From NCBI GenBank assembly GCA_031261175.1, contig JAISJW010000002.1:1-35661 (forward strand): 35,661 nt of DNA, written 5' to 3'. Below are positions 15,550 through 24,834 of the stretch, one piece after another (positions within the stretch are counted from its first letter, which is position 1; each line of letters starts with the position of its first letter). Under the pieces are notes generated by a model, which was not told where the DNA came from, ran no database searches, and saw nothing but the letters and a program-made list of their open reading frames with translations. The translations under genes were made by a program, and so were the position numbers. This DNA is from Lactobacillales bacterium. GTDB taxonomy: Bacteria; Bacillota; Bacilli; Lactobacillales; Streptococcaceae.

Positions 15550-17963
15550 AAAAAACTTTAAAATATTTGCGTCTGAAAATCAGAAAATCGCGGCTCGGAT
15601 TTTTCCTGCTGCTTTTTGGCTTGCTATACGCTAAAACCGTCTTCGCCTACCACGTTGACTTCAACCTGGGAATTGAGTACCCGTTCCAACAGGTTTTCTT
15701 GTTCCTTAACCCGATTCCGGTTGTGCTTTTGCTATTAAGTATAGCACTTTACGTCAAAAATCGTTACGCAAGTTATGCGATGATGATCTTGATTTACATT
15801 GGGTTGAATATTTTCTTAATCACAAACATTACGTATTACCGTGAGTTCACAGACTTCCTGACCGTCGATACAATTACAGCATCGAGCAAAGTTATGGAAG
15901 GTCTGGGGGACGCGTTCCTTAAAATGCTGCACTGGTACGATTTCGTCTACGTCATCGACTGGCTTGTCATCGGAATTCTCCTTGTGACAAAACGCATCCG
16001 CTTCGACAAACGCAAGTTCAACACGCGCTTTGGCTTCGCCGGGACGGCAATTGCCGTAATGGTTTTCGCTTTGAATCTTTTCGTGGCAAATATCGATCGC
16101 CCGCAGCTTTTGACGCGCACGTTCAGCCATGATTACATCGTGAAATATCTGGGCTTGCAGTTTTTCATCGGCTATGATGGGTATAACAGCCTGAAAATTC
16201 AAGAGGCGCGCAAAAGAGCGACAAGTGACGACTTGGTGGCGGCGAAGGACTACGTGGTTCAGCACTACGCGGCGCCGGATCCGGGCAAGTTTGGAATCGC
16301 TTCGGGGCGTAACGTGATTATAATTCACCTTGAAAGTTTCCAACAATTTATGATTGATTATAAATTGCGCACCACTGACTCAGAAGGGAACGTGACCGAA
16401 CATGAGGTGACGCCGTTCCTGAACTCGATTTACCACGATAATCAAACATATGCGTTCAAGAATTTCTTCCACCAGGTTAAATCAGGGAAGACATCGGATG
16501 CAGAAACTCTGATGGAGAATTCGTTGTTCGGGCTTCCACAGGGGCCGATTTTCACACAACTTGGAGATAAAAATACGTTCCAAGCGGCACCTGATATTTT
16601 GGAACAGACTAAAGGATACACGACGGCTGTTTTCCACGGAAATAACGCCAATTTCTGGAACCGAAAGGCGACTTATCCGCACTTTGGCTATCAATATTTC
16701 TTCGACCGTTCATACTTTGACGATTCATCCGAAGAGAACGCGACCTTCCAGTACGGCTTGCACGACAAGCTATTGTTCGCGCAATCAATTAAATATTTAG
16801 AGCACATGCAACAACCGTTCTATACGAAATTCATCACTGTTTCAAACCACTATCCGTACTCTGAACTTAAAGGTGACGAGGCCGGATTCCCGAGAGCTGA
16901 AACGACGGACGAAACAATCAACGGCTACTTCCAAACGGCCAATTACCTCGACGAATCGATTCACGAATTCTTCGACTATTTGAAGGCTTCTGGACTTTAT
17001 GACAAGTCGATTATCGTTTTATACGGTGACCATTTCGGAGTTTCCAACTCGCGCAACAAGGCACTTGCCCCGCTTTTAGGGGTTGACCCGAAAAGCTGGA
17101 CAGAGTACGACAACGCAATGCTGCAGCGCGTGCCGTTTATGGTGCACGTACCGGGCGTGATCGATGGGCAAGTCGAGGAAACCTTCGGCGGCGAAGTTGA
17201 TGCGCTTCCGACAATCCTGCATTTGCTCGGGATTGAAACCAGCAAATATATGATGCTCGGACAAGATTTACTTTCTCCGCAAAACGAGCAAATCGTGGCG
17301 ACGCGCGATGGTGGCTTCTACACACCGCACCTGACTTACGTTTCGAACAAGCTATTTAATACGGAAACGGGCGAACGCTACGAGGGGGCAATTGTCGGCG
17401 ATTCGCAGCAGATTGCGGACGCTAAGGCGAAGGCCGATGCCAAAGCTAAGGATTCTGCAAAAGATTCTGTCGAAGTTGATAGCGCAGCTGAACAGGCTAA
17501 ACTGGATGCGCAAAAAGAATTCTTTGATAACAATTTATATTATCCGTTGACGGAAGCGACGCGCAACACATCGCTTGTGTCAAGCGTGGTTTTACCGATA
17601 GTTAAACCAGTGAACATTATCGACCAAGTTCTGATTGATGAGGCGCAGACATTTGCCAATAGTTACCGGGCGAAGGTTGTCGAGCAGTTGAAGGTGAGTG
17701 ACCAAATTAACAATGGGGACTTGCTGCGGTTCTACGACCAGAGTGGGCTGCAACCGATTCAATACGATTCGATCGACTACCGTGGCGATTACGAAAAATT
17801 GCTGAAAATTGAAAAAGAAAAAGGGGCTGCTTCGACGAGCTTGTTTGATGAAAACAATAAACAGTCGACAAGTGATTTGTTCGTGCGTAAGACATTCAAA
17901 GAGATTATGGACAGCGCAATGGCGAATCCGCCTGCTGAAGGCGAGAGCGAAGAAGGCCAGTAA
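15546..17963 (+). CDS. ltaS: Lipoteichoic acid synthase (LTA polymerase)
   Basis: Polytopic sulfatase-superfamily enzyme that adds glycerol phosphate from phosphatidylglycerol to the growing LTA chain outside the membrane, releasing diacylglycerol. 805 residues. About five N-terminal membrane segments (roughly 18-190) are followed by the extracellular catalytic domain: metal ligand E263 in IIHLESFQ, nucleophile T316 in KSGKTSDAETLMENS, and D495-H496 in YGDHFGVS, matching S. aureus E255, T300, D475, H476 in order and spacing. The C-terminus is about 150 residues longer than the usual 650-residue enzymes and holds an Ala/Lys/Asp-rich probable helix (DAKAKADAKAKDSAKD) plus an unassigned region. 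A separate terminator follows. Confidence 0.93.
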   Translation: MKKTLKYLRLKIRKSRLGFFLLLFGLLYAKTVFAYHVDFNLGIEYPFQQVFLFLNPIPVVLLLLSIALYVKNRYASYAMMILIYIGLNIFLITNITYYREFTDFLTVDTITASSKVMEGLGDAFLKMLHWYDFVYVIDWLVIGILLVTKRIRFDKRKFNTRFGFAGTAIAVMVFALNLFVANIDRPQLLTRTFSHDYIVKYLGLQFFIGYDGYNSLKIQEARKRATSDDLVAAKDYVVQHYAAPDPGKFGIASGRNVIIIHLESFQQFMIDYKLRTTDSEGNVTEHEVTPFLNSIYHDNQTYAFKNFFHQVKSGKTSDAETLMENSLFGLPQGPIFTQLGDKNTFQAAPDILEQTKGYTTAVFHGNNANFWNRKATYPHFGYQYFFDRSYFDDSSEENATFQYGLHDKLLFAQSIKYLEHMQQPFYTKFITVSNHYPYSELKGDEAGFPRAETTDETINGYFQTANYLDESIHEFFDYLKASGLYDKSIIVLYGDHFGVSNSRNKALAPLLGVDPKSWTEYDNAMLQRVPFMVHVPGVIDGQVEETFGGEVDALPTILHLLGIETSKYMMLGQDLLSPQNEQIVATRDGGFYTPHLTYVSNKLFNTETGERYEGAIVGDSQQIADAKAKADAKAKDSAKDSVEVDSAAEQAKLDAQKEFFDNNLYYPLTEATRNTSLVSSVVLPIVKPVNIIDQVLIDEAQTFANSYRAKVVEQLKVSDQINNGDLLRFYDQSGLQPIQYDSIDYRGDYEKLLKIEKEKGAASTSLFDENNKQSTSDLFVRKTFKEIMDSAMANPPAEGESEEGQ

Positions 17964-17970
17964 AAATATG

Positions 17971-18000
17971 CCGTTTCGGGACGTCTCGAAACGGTTTTTA
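17971..18000 (+). terminator. Rho-independent terminator after ltaS
   Basis: CCGTTTCG (17971-17978) pairs with CGAAACGG (17987-17994), then TTTTTA. The centre, TTTCGGGACGTCTCGAAA, resembles the centres of the long palindromes (TTTCGGACCTCGAAA at 25903). Confidence 0.85.
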
Positions 18001-18017
18001 AATGAAGGGAAGGGTCT

Positions 18018-19535
18018 ATGAAAATCTTTCGTAAACCGACTTTGAAATATATTTTAGAACACACGACCAATGATTCGACTTCGTTGAAGAAATCCTTGAA
18101 TTGGTTCAATATCGCAATCCTTGCGACGTCGACCTCGGTCGGAGCGGGGATATTCTCGGTGGGTGCGCAAATCATTAATCAGATAGCCGGGCCGGCTGCG
18201 ATTATCTCGTTTGCGATTGCCGGAGCGATTTGTTTCTTAGCTGCTTTGTGTTATGCGGAGTTCGCCTATAAAATTCCGGTGGCCGGAGCAAGTTATACAT
18301 TTGCCTATGCGACAATCGGCGAAATAGTCGCTTGGGTTCTGAGTTGGTCGCTTTTGCTAGGGCTGATGATGGCGATTTCAACAGAGCTTAAAGCGTGGTG
18401 CACCTATTTGTATGAAACGGTCGCAATTTTCGGGATCGATTGGCACACAATCCACGTAACTTTGTTTGGCTTTGGTTTAGGGGTTGACTTGCCGATATTG
18501 ATTGGTGGCGTGATTTTCGGCGGAGTGCTGATTTATTCGACCAAAGCGGTCGCGAAGGTGGCTAACGTCCTGACAGTCATTAAGCTCGTGATTTTAGTCG
18601 TGATTATCGTGACCGGGGCAATTTATTTCAAGGCTGCCAATATGCATCCGTTCTTCTTGCCAAAAGCGGCATCACACGCTAGCGAGTCGTTCTTCGGAGT
18701 GGTTTTGGGAGTGAAGGATGGCGTCGGCGGATTCGGAGGAGTCTTGTCTGGAGCAGCGGTCGCAACATTCGCTTTCTTAGGGTTCGACACGGCGACAACC
18801 GCCTCGGAAGAAACGGAAAATCCGCGGCGCAATATGCCTTTGGGCTTGATTGTCGGAATTTTAGTAATCATCGTAATTTATATTGCAATCGCTTTAGTGT
18901 CAGCGGGGATGGTCAACCACCAACAAATAGCTGATTATTTAGCGGCTCATCCAACGCAGCAATTATCTTTAGTTACTGGGTTTAAAGTTGTCGGAGCGCA
19001 GGGCGGAGTTTTAGCGGCGTTGATCGGACACTTTGTCGCCATCGGAATTTTCATCGGTTTGACGGGGATTACTATGGTCGGCTTGATGGGGATTTCACGC
19101 ACAATCTTTGCGGTCAGTCGCGATGGGTTGTTACCGAAACGTTTTGGAAAAACGGGCGGTCCTCACAAAACGCCGATTTTCGCGACAGTGGTCGGCACGA
19201 TTGGCGTAATCTTATGCGCGAGTTTCGGCTCGACGGCGCAACTTGCCGAGATAACTTGTATGGCGACCTTGAGTGCGTTTACGATTGTGAGTTTTGCGAT
19301 TCCGGTATTGCGGAAAAATAAAGAATTCGCGCATTATCACAACGATGGTTTCAAGGTTCCTTGGAGTCCGGTGCTGCCGATTATCGCGGGACTTGCCTGT
19401 ATTTGGTTGATGGGGAATTTGAGTTTCCACAACTGGATCATTACGGCTTTATGGGCGGTCGCGGGCGTTGTCGTTTATTTCGTTTACGGCTATCGTCATT
19501 CGCTGCTCGGTAAAAATCCAGATATGCAACAATAA
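18018..19535 (+). CDS. APC-family amino acid permease
   Basis: 505 residues with 12 or more membrane helices. The N-terminus shows the APC substrate loop VGAGIFSVGAQI (about residues 41-52) and CYAEFAYKIPVAGASYTFAY; a second signature is FLGFDTATTASEETENPRRNMP (about 254-275). This pattern is that of the cationic amino acid transporter/YfnA subgroup, so uptake of an amino acid by proton symport is expected, substrate unknown. GAAGGGAAGGG precedes the ATG. The gene is between two terminators, with no clear promoter seen in the short gap after ltaS, so it may rely on readthrough. Confidence 0.88.
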   Translation: MKIFRKPTLKYILEHTTNDSTSLKKSLNWFNIAILATSTSVGAGIFSVGAQIINQIAGPAAIISFAIAGAICFLAALCYAEFAYKIPVAGASYTFAYATIGEIVAWVLSWSLLLGLMMAISTELKAWCTYLYETVAIFGIDWHTIHVTLFGFGLGVDLPILIGGVIFGGVLIYSTKAVAKVANVLTVIKLVILVVIIVTGAIYFKAANMHPFFLPKAASHASESFFGVVLGVKDGVGGFGGVLSGAAVATFAFLGFDTATTASEETENPRRNMPLGLIVGILVIIVIYIAIALVSAGMVNHQQIADYLAAHPTQQLSLVTGFKVVGAQGGVLAALIGHFVAIGIFIGLTGITMVGLMGISRTIFAVSRDGLLPKRFGKTGGPHKTPIFATVVGTIGVILCASFGSTAQLAEITCMATLSAFTIVSFAIPVLRKNKEFAHYHNDGFKVPWSPVLPIIAGLACIWLMGNLSFHNWIITALWAVAGVVVYFVYGYRHSLLGKNPDMQQ

Positions 19536-19537
19536 TA

Positions 19538-19562
19538 AAAGAGCCTTCGCGGGCTCTTTTTT
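19538..19562. terminator. Bidirectional terminator between the permease and ykgJ-type genes
   Basis: AAAAGAGCC (19537-19545), loop TTCGC, GGGCTCTTTTTT (19551-19562). The A-run on the left and T-run on the right serve both convergent genes. Confidence 0.85.
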
Positions 19563-19563
19563 G

Positions 19564-20049
19564 TTATGATAATTCCGCGCGTAGTTTTTCGACGAACAGA
19601 TAGGTCGCCGGACACGTCAAGGTGTTTTTGATAGTTAGATTATTTATTTGATAGAATTTTTTGCGGTCGGTATGGGGGAACTCGCGACACGCTTTCGGCC
19701 GGACTTCGTAGATGTCGCAGAGGTTGTCGCCGCCAAGAAACGGACAGGGCATCTCTTTGAAAATTTTATCGTTGTCTTCGTCGACTTGTAGAAAATCTGC
19801 TTCGAAATTAGCGAGTGTCATTCTCGTAAATTTTGCTATCCGCTCGATATCGGCCTCGGTGAAGAGTGGGCCGAGCGACTTGCAGCAGTTGGCGCACTGG
19901 GTGCAGTCGATTTCGGCGAAGACTTCGTCGTGGAGTTCGCGGGTGATTTTGTCGAGGTTTTTAGGCGGCTTTTTCTTGAGTGCGGCGAGGAATTGTTTGT
20001 GCACTTTTTGTTTTTGCAACGCGAGGTCGCGGTAGTGTTCGATATTCAT
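19564..20049 (-). CDS. YkgJ-family cysteine cluster protein
   Basis: 161 residues, a putative metal (zinc or iron-sulfur) binding protein of the YkgJ/CxxCxxCC family, function unknown. The Cys pattern is intact: CTQCANCC near residue 48, then CPFLGG, NLCDIYEVRPKACREFP and a late Cys in TLTCPAT. Start: I chose ATG 20049, where the recognisable N-terminus (MNIEHYRDL) begins. The ORF could extend 28 residues upstream, but that part reads through the promoter. No ribosome binding site precedes 20049, and the -10 TAAAAT ends seven bases before it, so the mRNA may be leaderless. Confidence 0.85.
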   Translation of the reverse strand: MNIEHYRDLALQKQKVHKQFLAALKKKPPKNLDKITRELHDEVFAEIDCTQCANCCKSLGPLFTEADIERIAKFTRMTLANFEADFLQVDEDNDKIFKEMPCPFLGGDNLCDIYEVRPKACREFPHTDRKKFYQINNLTIKNTLTCPATYLFVEKLRAELS

Positions 20050-20056
20050 AGATAAT

Positions 20057-20065
20057 ATTTTACCA
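20057..20065 (-). promoter_or_regulatory. Extended -10 of the ykgJ-type gene
   Basis: Minus strand TGG-TAAAAT; the ATG follows after seven bases, where transcription itself should start. No clear -35. Confidence 0.6.
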
Positions 20066-20082
20066 TAAATGGTTTTTAATTT

Positions 20083-20150
20083 TTGCGAGTATAAACTTGA
20101 TGAATTAAAGCGAAAATGTGCAAAAAAAGTCAAGTTTATACTCGCAAAAA
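20083..20150. repeat. 65-bp inverted repeat shared with fthC
   Basis: TTTTGCGAGTATAAACTTGA (20081-20100) and TCAAGTTTATACTCGCAAAA (20130-20149) are perfectly complementary over 20 bases. Arms and spacing recur in fthC at 1125-1192. It lies in the divergent spacer between the ykgJ-type gene and ddl. Confidence 0.85.
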
Positions 20151-20200
20151 GCCGAAAGCCGTTTTAACCGTTCAAAATAGCGCGATTCTGACTAAACATA

Positions 20201-20230
20201 TTGAATTCTAGGGGCTTTATTTGGTATAAT
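20201..20230 (+). promoter_or_regulatory. Promoter of ddl
   Basis: -35 TTGAAT (20201-20206), 18-base spacer, extended -10 TTGG-TATAAT ending at 20230. The leader of about 20 bases contains GAGGGA. Confidence 0.8.
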
Positions 20231-20256
20231 TATGGGTAATTGCGAGGGAAATCAAT

Positions 20257-21300
20257 ATGAAATTAATTTTATTATACGGCGGGAAGAGCGCCGAGCACGA
20301 CGTGGCGATTTCGAGCGCCTACACGGTCATCCAGGCCGCCGATTATGCGCGCTATAGCGTGGAGCTGGTCTACATTTCAAACGAGGGCAAGTGGCGCCGC
20401 GGTGCGACGCTGACTAGCACACCTCGGGATGAAAAAGTCCTGAAAGAATTCGGCGACGAAGTGCATCCTTTGGAAGTGTTCAAGGACGTCAGCGACACTG
20501 TCGTTTTCCCAGTTCTTCACGGGCCTAACGGCGAAGACGGCACGCTCCAGGGTTTCTTAGAAGTCCTAGAAGTTCCTTACGTTGGTTGTGGCGTTCTAGC
20601 ATCGGCTGCGGGGATGGACAAAATTGTCGCTAAACAGATTTTCGATGATATCGATATTCCGCTTCTTCCGAGCGTCGCGACAAACCGCTACGAATGGAAA
20701 CACAACCGCGAAGAGGTCTTAGCGAAAAGTTTTGCGGAGTTAGATTTCCCGATTTTCGTTAAGCCTGCTAATATGGGTTCTAGCGTCGGAATCAGCAAAA
20801 TCGAGAAGCGCGAGGACCTAGAGCCTGCCATCGATTTAGCCTTCAAATTCGACAACCGAGTGATGATCGAAAAGGGTGCTCACGTTCGCGAAATCGAAGT
20901 AGCTGTCCTTGGAAACTACGACGCGAAGGCGAGCTTGCCTGGCGAAATCGTCAAGGACGTCGAGTTCTATGACTACTCGTCGAAATATCTCGACAATAAA
21001 ATCATCATGGATATCCCGGCGAAAATCAGTGAAGAAACGACGAAAAAAATTCAGGAATATGCGGTCAAGGCTTACAACGCGCTTGACTGTTCAGGCCTGA
21101 CACGTTGCGATTTCTTCCTGACGCAGGACAACCAGATTTACCTCAACGAGGTCAACACGATGCCTGGCTTCACGCCGTTTAGCATGTACCCCGTGATGTG
21201 GGAGAAAATGGGCGTTTCGAACGCCGAGCTCATCGAACGCCTGATTGGCTATGCTTGCGAGCGCTTCGAATTGCGAAAATCGCTTACGACGGAGATGTAG
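20257..21300 (+). CDS. ddl: D-alanine--D-alanine ligase
   Basis: ATP-grasp ligase making the D-Ala-D-Ala end of peptidoglycan precursors, used directly by MurF, encoded next. 347 residues, normal length. Motifs: GGKSAEHDVAISSA at the N-terminus, FPVLHGPNGEDGTLQG, FVKPANMGSSVGISK (ATP binding), CSGLTRCDFFL and NEVNTMPGFTPFSMYP (metal-binding Glu and Asn). The omega loop reads FYDYSSKYLDNK with Y244 at the place that decides specificity: Tyr gives D-Ala-D-Ala, whereas Phe gives the D-Ala-D-Lac of intrinsically vancomycin-resistant lactobacilli and leuconostocs. Strong own promoter; murF follows at once. Confidence 0.95.
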   Translation: MKLILLYGGKSAEHDVAISSAYTVIQAADYARYSVELVYISNEGKWRRGATLTSTPRDEKVLKEFGDEVHPLEVFKDVSDTVVFPVLHGPNGEDGTLQGFLEVLEVPYVGCGVLASAAGMDKIVAKQIFDDIDIPLLPSVATNRYEWKHNREEVLAKSFAELDFPIFVKPANMGSSVGISKIEKREDLEPAIDLAFKFDNRVMIEKGAHVREIEVAVLGNYDAKASLPGEIVKDVEFYDYSSKYLDNKIIMDIPAKISEETTKKIQEYAVKAYNALDCSGLTRCDFFLTQDNQIYLNEVNTMPGFTPFSMYPVMWEKMGVSNAELIERLIGYACERFELRKSLTTEM

Positions 21301-21301
21301 C

Positions 21302-22558
21302 ATGAATTTCACAATCAAAGAAATAGCGAAAATAATCGAGGCAAGTGAGCCTTCGGCTGATGAACGTTTAGTTCATCATTTAGAATTCGATAGCCGCAAA
21401 ATCAAAGCTAATGATATCTTTTTAACTTTGCCCGGAGTTCGAGACGGCGTTGAATTTATCGATGTTGCTCGAGTTAATGGTGCTATCGAAGTTATTGCTC
21501 CCAATGTTGGTTTAAAAACTGACGACAGATTAGGGGCACTTCATAAATTAGCCAAAGCCTATATCGAAAAAAACGATATGAAAGTTGTTGCGATAACTGG
21601 CTCGAACGGGAAGACGACGACGAAAGATTTAGTCGAAAGCGTCTTGTCAAAAAAATATAAAACGTATAAAACGCAAGGTAATTATAATAATGAAATTGGA
21701 ATGCCTTACACGGTTTTAAGCGCTGATTACGATACGCAAATCCTAATCTTAGAGATGGGAATGGATCACGAAGGCGACATCGACGTTCTGGTCAACATCG
21801 CTAAACCTGACTATTCAATCATTACGATTATCGGCGAAAGTCATATCGAAAACTTAGGCAGTCGCGAAAATATCGCTAAAGAAAAAGGTAAAGTTAAAAC
21901 GGGCTTCACGCTAATTCCAGAAGACGAACCGTTATTAGACGGCACGCCTGTTGGCTTGTCGAAAGTAACAAACGTTGAACAAAAAGAGGATTCAACCAAA
22001 TTCACGGTTAAAGATTTAGGCGAATTTGAAATTCCGCTTTCTGGGCTTTATAATGTCGAAAACGCACTCAAAGCTATATATCTAGGCCTTGAATTAAATG
22101 TCGACATAAAAGATATAAAAGATGCATTAAAAACGGTCGAAGTAACTAAAAACCGTGGCGACTGGCACAGACTGCCAAATAACATCAGCATTTTCAGCGA
22201 CGTTTATAACGCTAATCCGACCGCGATGAAATTAGCGATTGAAAACTTCCAAAATACAACACCGAAAAACGTGAAAAACATTTTAGTTTTAGGCGACATG
22301 TTGGAGCTTGGTGAAAACTCAACTAATTATCACAAAGATTTAAAAACTGTAATTAATGCCGATGAAATTTTTTTATACGGCGACGAAATGGCGGCGTTAG
22401 CCGCGGAATTGCCCAAAGCGAACTGGTTCGCAAAAAACGCGAAAGAGGAATTGATTTCGGAATTGAAACGCGCGATAACGCCCGACACGCGGGTGATGTT
22501 GAAGGCGAGCAATTCGATGAAATTGAGCGAGGTTGTAGATGAAATACTCAATACTTGA
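21302..22558 (+). CDS. murF: UDP-MurNAc-tripeptide--D-Ala-D-Ala ligase
   Basis: Adds the dipeptide from Ddl to the UDP-MurNAc-tripeptide in the cytosol. 418 residues from ATG 21302, which has GGAG eight bases upstream; an earlier in-frame ATG inside ddl is rejected. The N-terminal domain binds UDP (HLEFDSRKIKANDIFLTLPG), the central Mur ligase domain has the P-loop AITGSNGKTTTKDLV with K104 and LEMGMDHEGDIDVLV, and the C-terminal domain contains SDVYNANPTAM and LGDMLELG. Slightly shorter than the usual 450 residues. It overlaps the following yceD gene by 20 bases. Confidence 0.94.
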   Translation: MNFTIKEIAKIIEASEPSADERLVHHLEFDSRKIKANDIFLTLPGVRDGVEFIDVARVNGAIEVIAPNVGLKTDDRLGALHKLAKAYIEKNDMKVVAITGSNGKTTTKDLVESVLSKKYKTYKTQGNYNNEIGMPYTVLSADYDTQILILEMGMDHEGDIDVLVNIAKPDYSIITIIGESHIENLGSRENIAKEKGKVKTGFTLIPEDEPLLDGTPVGLSKVTNVEQKEDSTKFTVKDLGEFEIPLSGLYNVENALKAIYLGLELNVDIKDIKDALKTVEVTKNRGDWHRLPNNISIFSDVYNANPTAMKLAIENFQNTTPKNVKNILVLGDMLELGENSTNYHKDLKTVINADEIFLYGDEMAALAAELPKANWFAKNAKEELISELKRAITPDTRVMLKASNSMKLSEVVDEILNT

Positions 22559-23090
22559 TTTAGAAAAAAAACAGGGCGACGTGATTCCAATCGATGAAAG
22601 CCTTGATATCAAAGAAAGTTTGCTGGCCCGGACGAATGACGTCCTCGACGTTTTAGGCAAGTCGCGAGTGACGGGAACGCTGGTTCCGAGCAAGACTGAA
22701 TACTTGCTGAATTTTAAGGCGACGACGGAAATCGTGATGCCGTCGAGCCGCTCGCTTGAGCCTGTGACATTCGATTTCGAAATAGAAGTTTCCGAGGTCA
22801 TGATGACGCAAGATCAGTACGCGGCGAAGGATGACACGACGCCCGACGAGGAAATCATCCTGATCGAAGAAGACCATATCGACTTAGTTCAGGCGGTTGC
22901 GGATAATGTGGTGCTTAACTTGCCGTTAAGAATTTTGACTCCCGAAGAGGAGTTGAGCGACGAAATGCCGAGCGGAAATGGCTGGGTGGTGCTGAGCGAG
23001 GCGGATCTGGCGGCGCACGAAGAAGAGGTCAAGCAGGACAATAATCCGTTTGCGGCCCTGAAAGGAATGTTTGAAGATGACAAAAATTAA
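22539..23090 (+). CDS. yceD: YceD family protein (DUF177)
   Basis: 183 residues, acidic, cytosolic. The DUF177/YceD family is normally encoded just before rpmF (ribosomal protein L32) and has been linked to 23S rRNA handling; the Cys-containing part is not seen here. Supporting features: VTGTLVPSKTEYLLNFKATT and an LPLRILTPEE segment (about 126-136, equivalent to the family's N-L-P-L-R), with a terminal NPFAALKGMFEDDKN, like the usual DPRLAKLK end. rpmF does not follow; gatC does. GAGG precedes the ATG inside the murF end, so translation is coupled. Confidence 0.85.
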   Translation: MKYSILDLEKKQGDVIPIDESLDIKESLLARTNDVLDVLGKSRVTGTLVPSKTEYLLNFKATTEIVMPSSRSLEPVTFDFEIEVSEVMMTQDQYAAKDDTTPDEEIILIEEDHIDLVQAVADNVVLNLPLRILTPEEELSDEMPSGNGWVVLSEADLAAHEEEVKQDNNPFAALKGMFEDDKN

Positions 23091-23382
23091 TGTTGACCAA
23101 GTCAACCACGTAGCGAAACTGGCGTTTCTGAAGTTCGACGAGAGCGAAGTTGCCGAGTTTACGCAAAGTTTCGATAAAATCCTGAATTTCGTTGAGCAGC
23201 TAGACACTGTCGACGTTGACGGAATCGAGTTCTTAGATAACGTCAGCGGAAACATCAACGTGATGCGAAATGATGACGAAACCCGCACTTTGCCGGTCGA
23301 GGAATTGATGGCGAACGTGCCTGAGCGCGACGGAAACTATATCAAGGTGCCGACGATCATCGACAAAGGGGAGGGCGCGTAA
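23077..23382 (+). CDS. gatC: Asp-tRNA(Asn)/Glu-tRNA(Gln) amidotransferase subunit C
   Basis: Small subunit that helps GatA and GatB fold and join in the GatCAB complex. 101 residues from ATG 23077 (AGGA about ten bases upstream; a TTG at 23071 is possible but too close to that site). The family pattern is clear: VNHVAKLAFLKFDESEVAEF near the start, then FDKILNFVEQLDTVDVDG and TLPVEELMANVPERDG, ending IKVPTIID. It overlaps yceD by 14 bases and abuts gatA. Confidence 0.93.
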   Translation: MTKINVDQVNHVAKLAFLKFDESEVAEFTQSFDKILNFVEQLDTVDVDGIEFLDNVSGNINVMRNDDETRTLPVEELMANVPERDGNYIKVPTIIDKGEGA

Positions 23383-24834
23383 ATGGATTTGACATTACTA
23401 TCAATCGAGGAATTACACGGCCTTTTGGTCTCTCGCGAAATTACAGCGGTCGACATCGTCCGTGCTTACTACGACCGGATCGAGGCAAGTGACTCGGCGG
23501 TAAACGCCTTCATTACCTTAACAAAAGAAGCGGCTTTAGAAGAAGCCGCGGCAATTGACCTTAAAGGTATTTCGGCTGACGATGTGTTGGCAGGAATTCC
23601 GATTGGGATCAAGGATAACATCGTGACCAAGGGAGTGAAGACTACTGCGGCATCAAAAATACTTGGAAATTTCGTTCCGGTTTATGATGCGACTGTAATC
23701 GATAAAATTAATCAACACGATTTAATTACTTTAGGTAAATTAAACATGGATGAGTTTGCGATGGGCGGAAGCGGGGAAACTTCTTACTTCGGTGCAACTC
23801 ACAATCCTTGGGATTTGACGCGTGTTCCTGGTGGATCTTCATCAGGTAGCGCGGCGGCTGTGGCGGCTCGTTTTGCCCCGGTTACTTTAGGTAGTGACAC
23901 GGGTGGTTCGATTCGCTTGCCAGCGGCATTTAACAACATCGTTGGGATGAAACCGACTTACGGTCGCGTTTCGCGTTCGGGCTTAATTGCCTTCGCATCG
24001 TCGCTTGACCAAATCGGGCCGTTGACTCGTCGCGTTAAAGATAACGCCTATGCTCTTCAGGCTATTAGTGGTTTGGACGAAAAGGATATGACAAGTTCTG
24101 GGCATGCAGTTCCAGACTTTACAGCGAACATCGATGCCGGTGTTGCGGGCATGAAAATCGCTATTGCGGCTGACTGGCTAGCGGAAGGTGTTGAACCTGA
24201 TGTTAAAGCGGCAGTAATCGCAGCGGCTGATAAATTCCGCGAACTTGGTGCTGTCGTCGAAGAAGTTGAACTTCCAAACGCAAAATACGGAGTTGCAGCT
24301 TATTATATCGTCGCTTCCAGCGAAGCGTCTAGTAACTTGCAACGATTTGACGGAATCCGTTATGGGTACCGTACGCCTAATTTCGATAACTTAGATGACG
24401 TTTACGTTAACTCGCGTAGCGAAGGTTTTGGGGCGGAAGTTAAACGCCGCGTCATGCTTGGAACTTTCAGTTTGAGCGCTGGCCATTATGACGCCCACTT
24501 CAAAAAAGCCGGGAAAATCCGCAATTTAATAAAAAACGATTTTGATAAAGTATTCGCTGATTACGACTTAATCATCGCGCCGACTGCGCCGATGACGCCT
24601 TACGAAATCGGCGGCATCACCGATCCGGTCACTATGTATATGTGCGATATCATGACAATTCCGGCTAACTTAACTGGAAATCCAGCGATGAGCATCCCGG
24701 CTGGTTTTGATTCTAAAAACTTGCCAATCGGTCTGCAAATCATCGGGAAACATTTTGACGAGGAAACGATGTATCAAGCGGCTCACGCCTTCGAGGGCGC
24801 GACGCGTTACTTCGAGAAAGTGGCCGAAATTTAA
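23383..24834 (+). CDS. gatA: Asp-tRNA(Asn)/Glu-tRNA(Gln) amidotransferase subunit A
   Basis: Glutaminase subunit of GatCAB, which releases ammonia from glutamine for amidation of mischarged tRNA. 483 residues, standard for the amidase-signature family. The catalytic Ser-cisSer-Lys triad is intact: K77 in [10 protein letters not shown], the glycine-serine-rich [13 protein letters not shown] loop, and S176 in [13 protein letters not shown]. Normally gatB follows; here the next gene is ispE (TAATG overlap), so gatB must be elsewhere, or lost with the function supplied differently. Its codon use is somewhat less GC-rich than neighbouring genes. Confidence 0.95.
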   Translation: MDLTLLSIEELHGLLVSREITAVDIVRAYYDRIEASDSAVNAFITLTKEAALEEAAAIDLKGISADDVLAGIPIGIKDNIVTKGVKTTAASKILGNFVPVYDATVIDKINQHDLITLGKLNMDEFAMGGSGETSYFGATHNPWDLTRVPGGSSSGSAAAVAARFAPVTLGSDTGGSIRLPAAFNNIVGMKPTYGRVSRSGLIAFASSLDQIGPLTRRVKDNAYALQAISGLDEKDMTSSGHAVPDFTANIDAGVAGMKIAIAADWLAEGVEPDVKAAVIAAADKFRELGAVVEEVELPNAKYGVAAYYIVASSEASSNLQRFDGIRYGYRTPNFDNLDDVYVNSRSEGFGAEVKRRVMLGTFSLSAGHYDAHFKKAGKIRNLIKNDFDKVFADYDLIIAPTAPMTPYEIGGITDPVTMYMCDIMTIPANLTGNPAMSIPAGFDSKNLPIGLQIIGKHFDEETMYQAAHAFEGATRYFEKVAEI

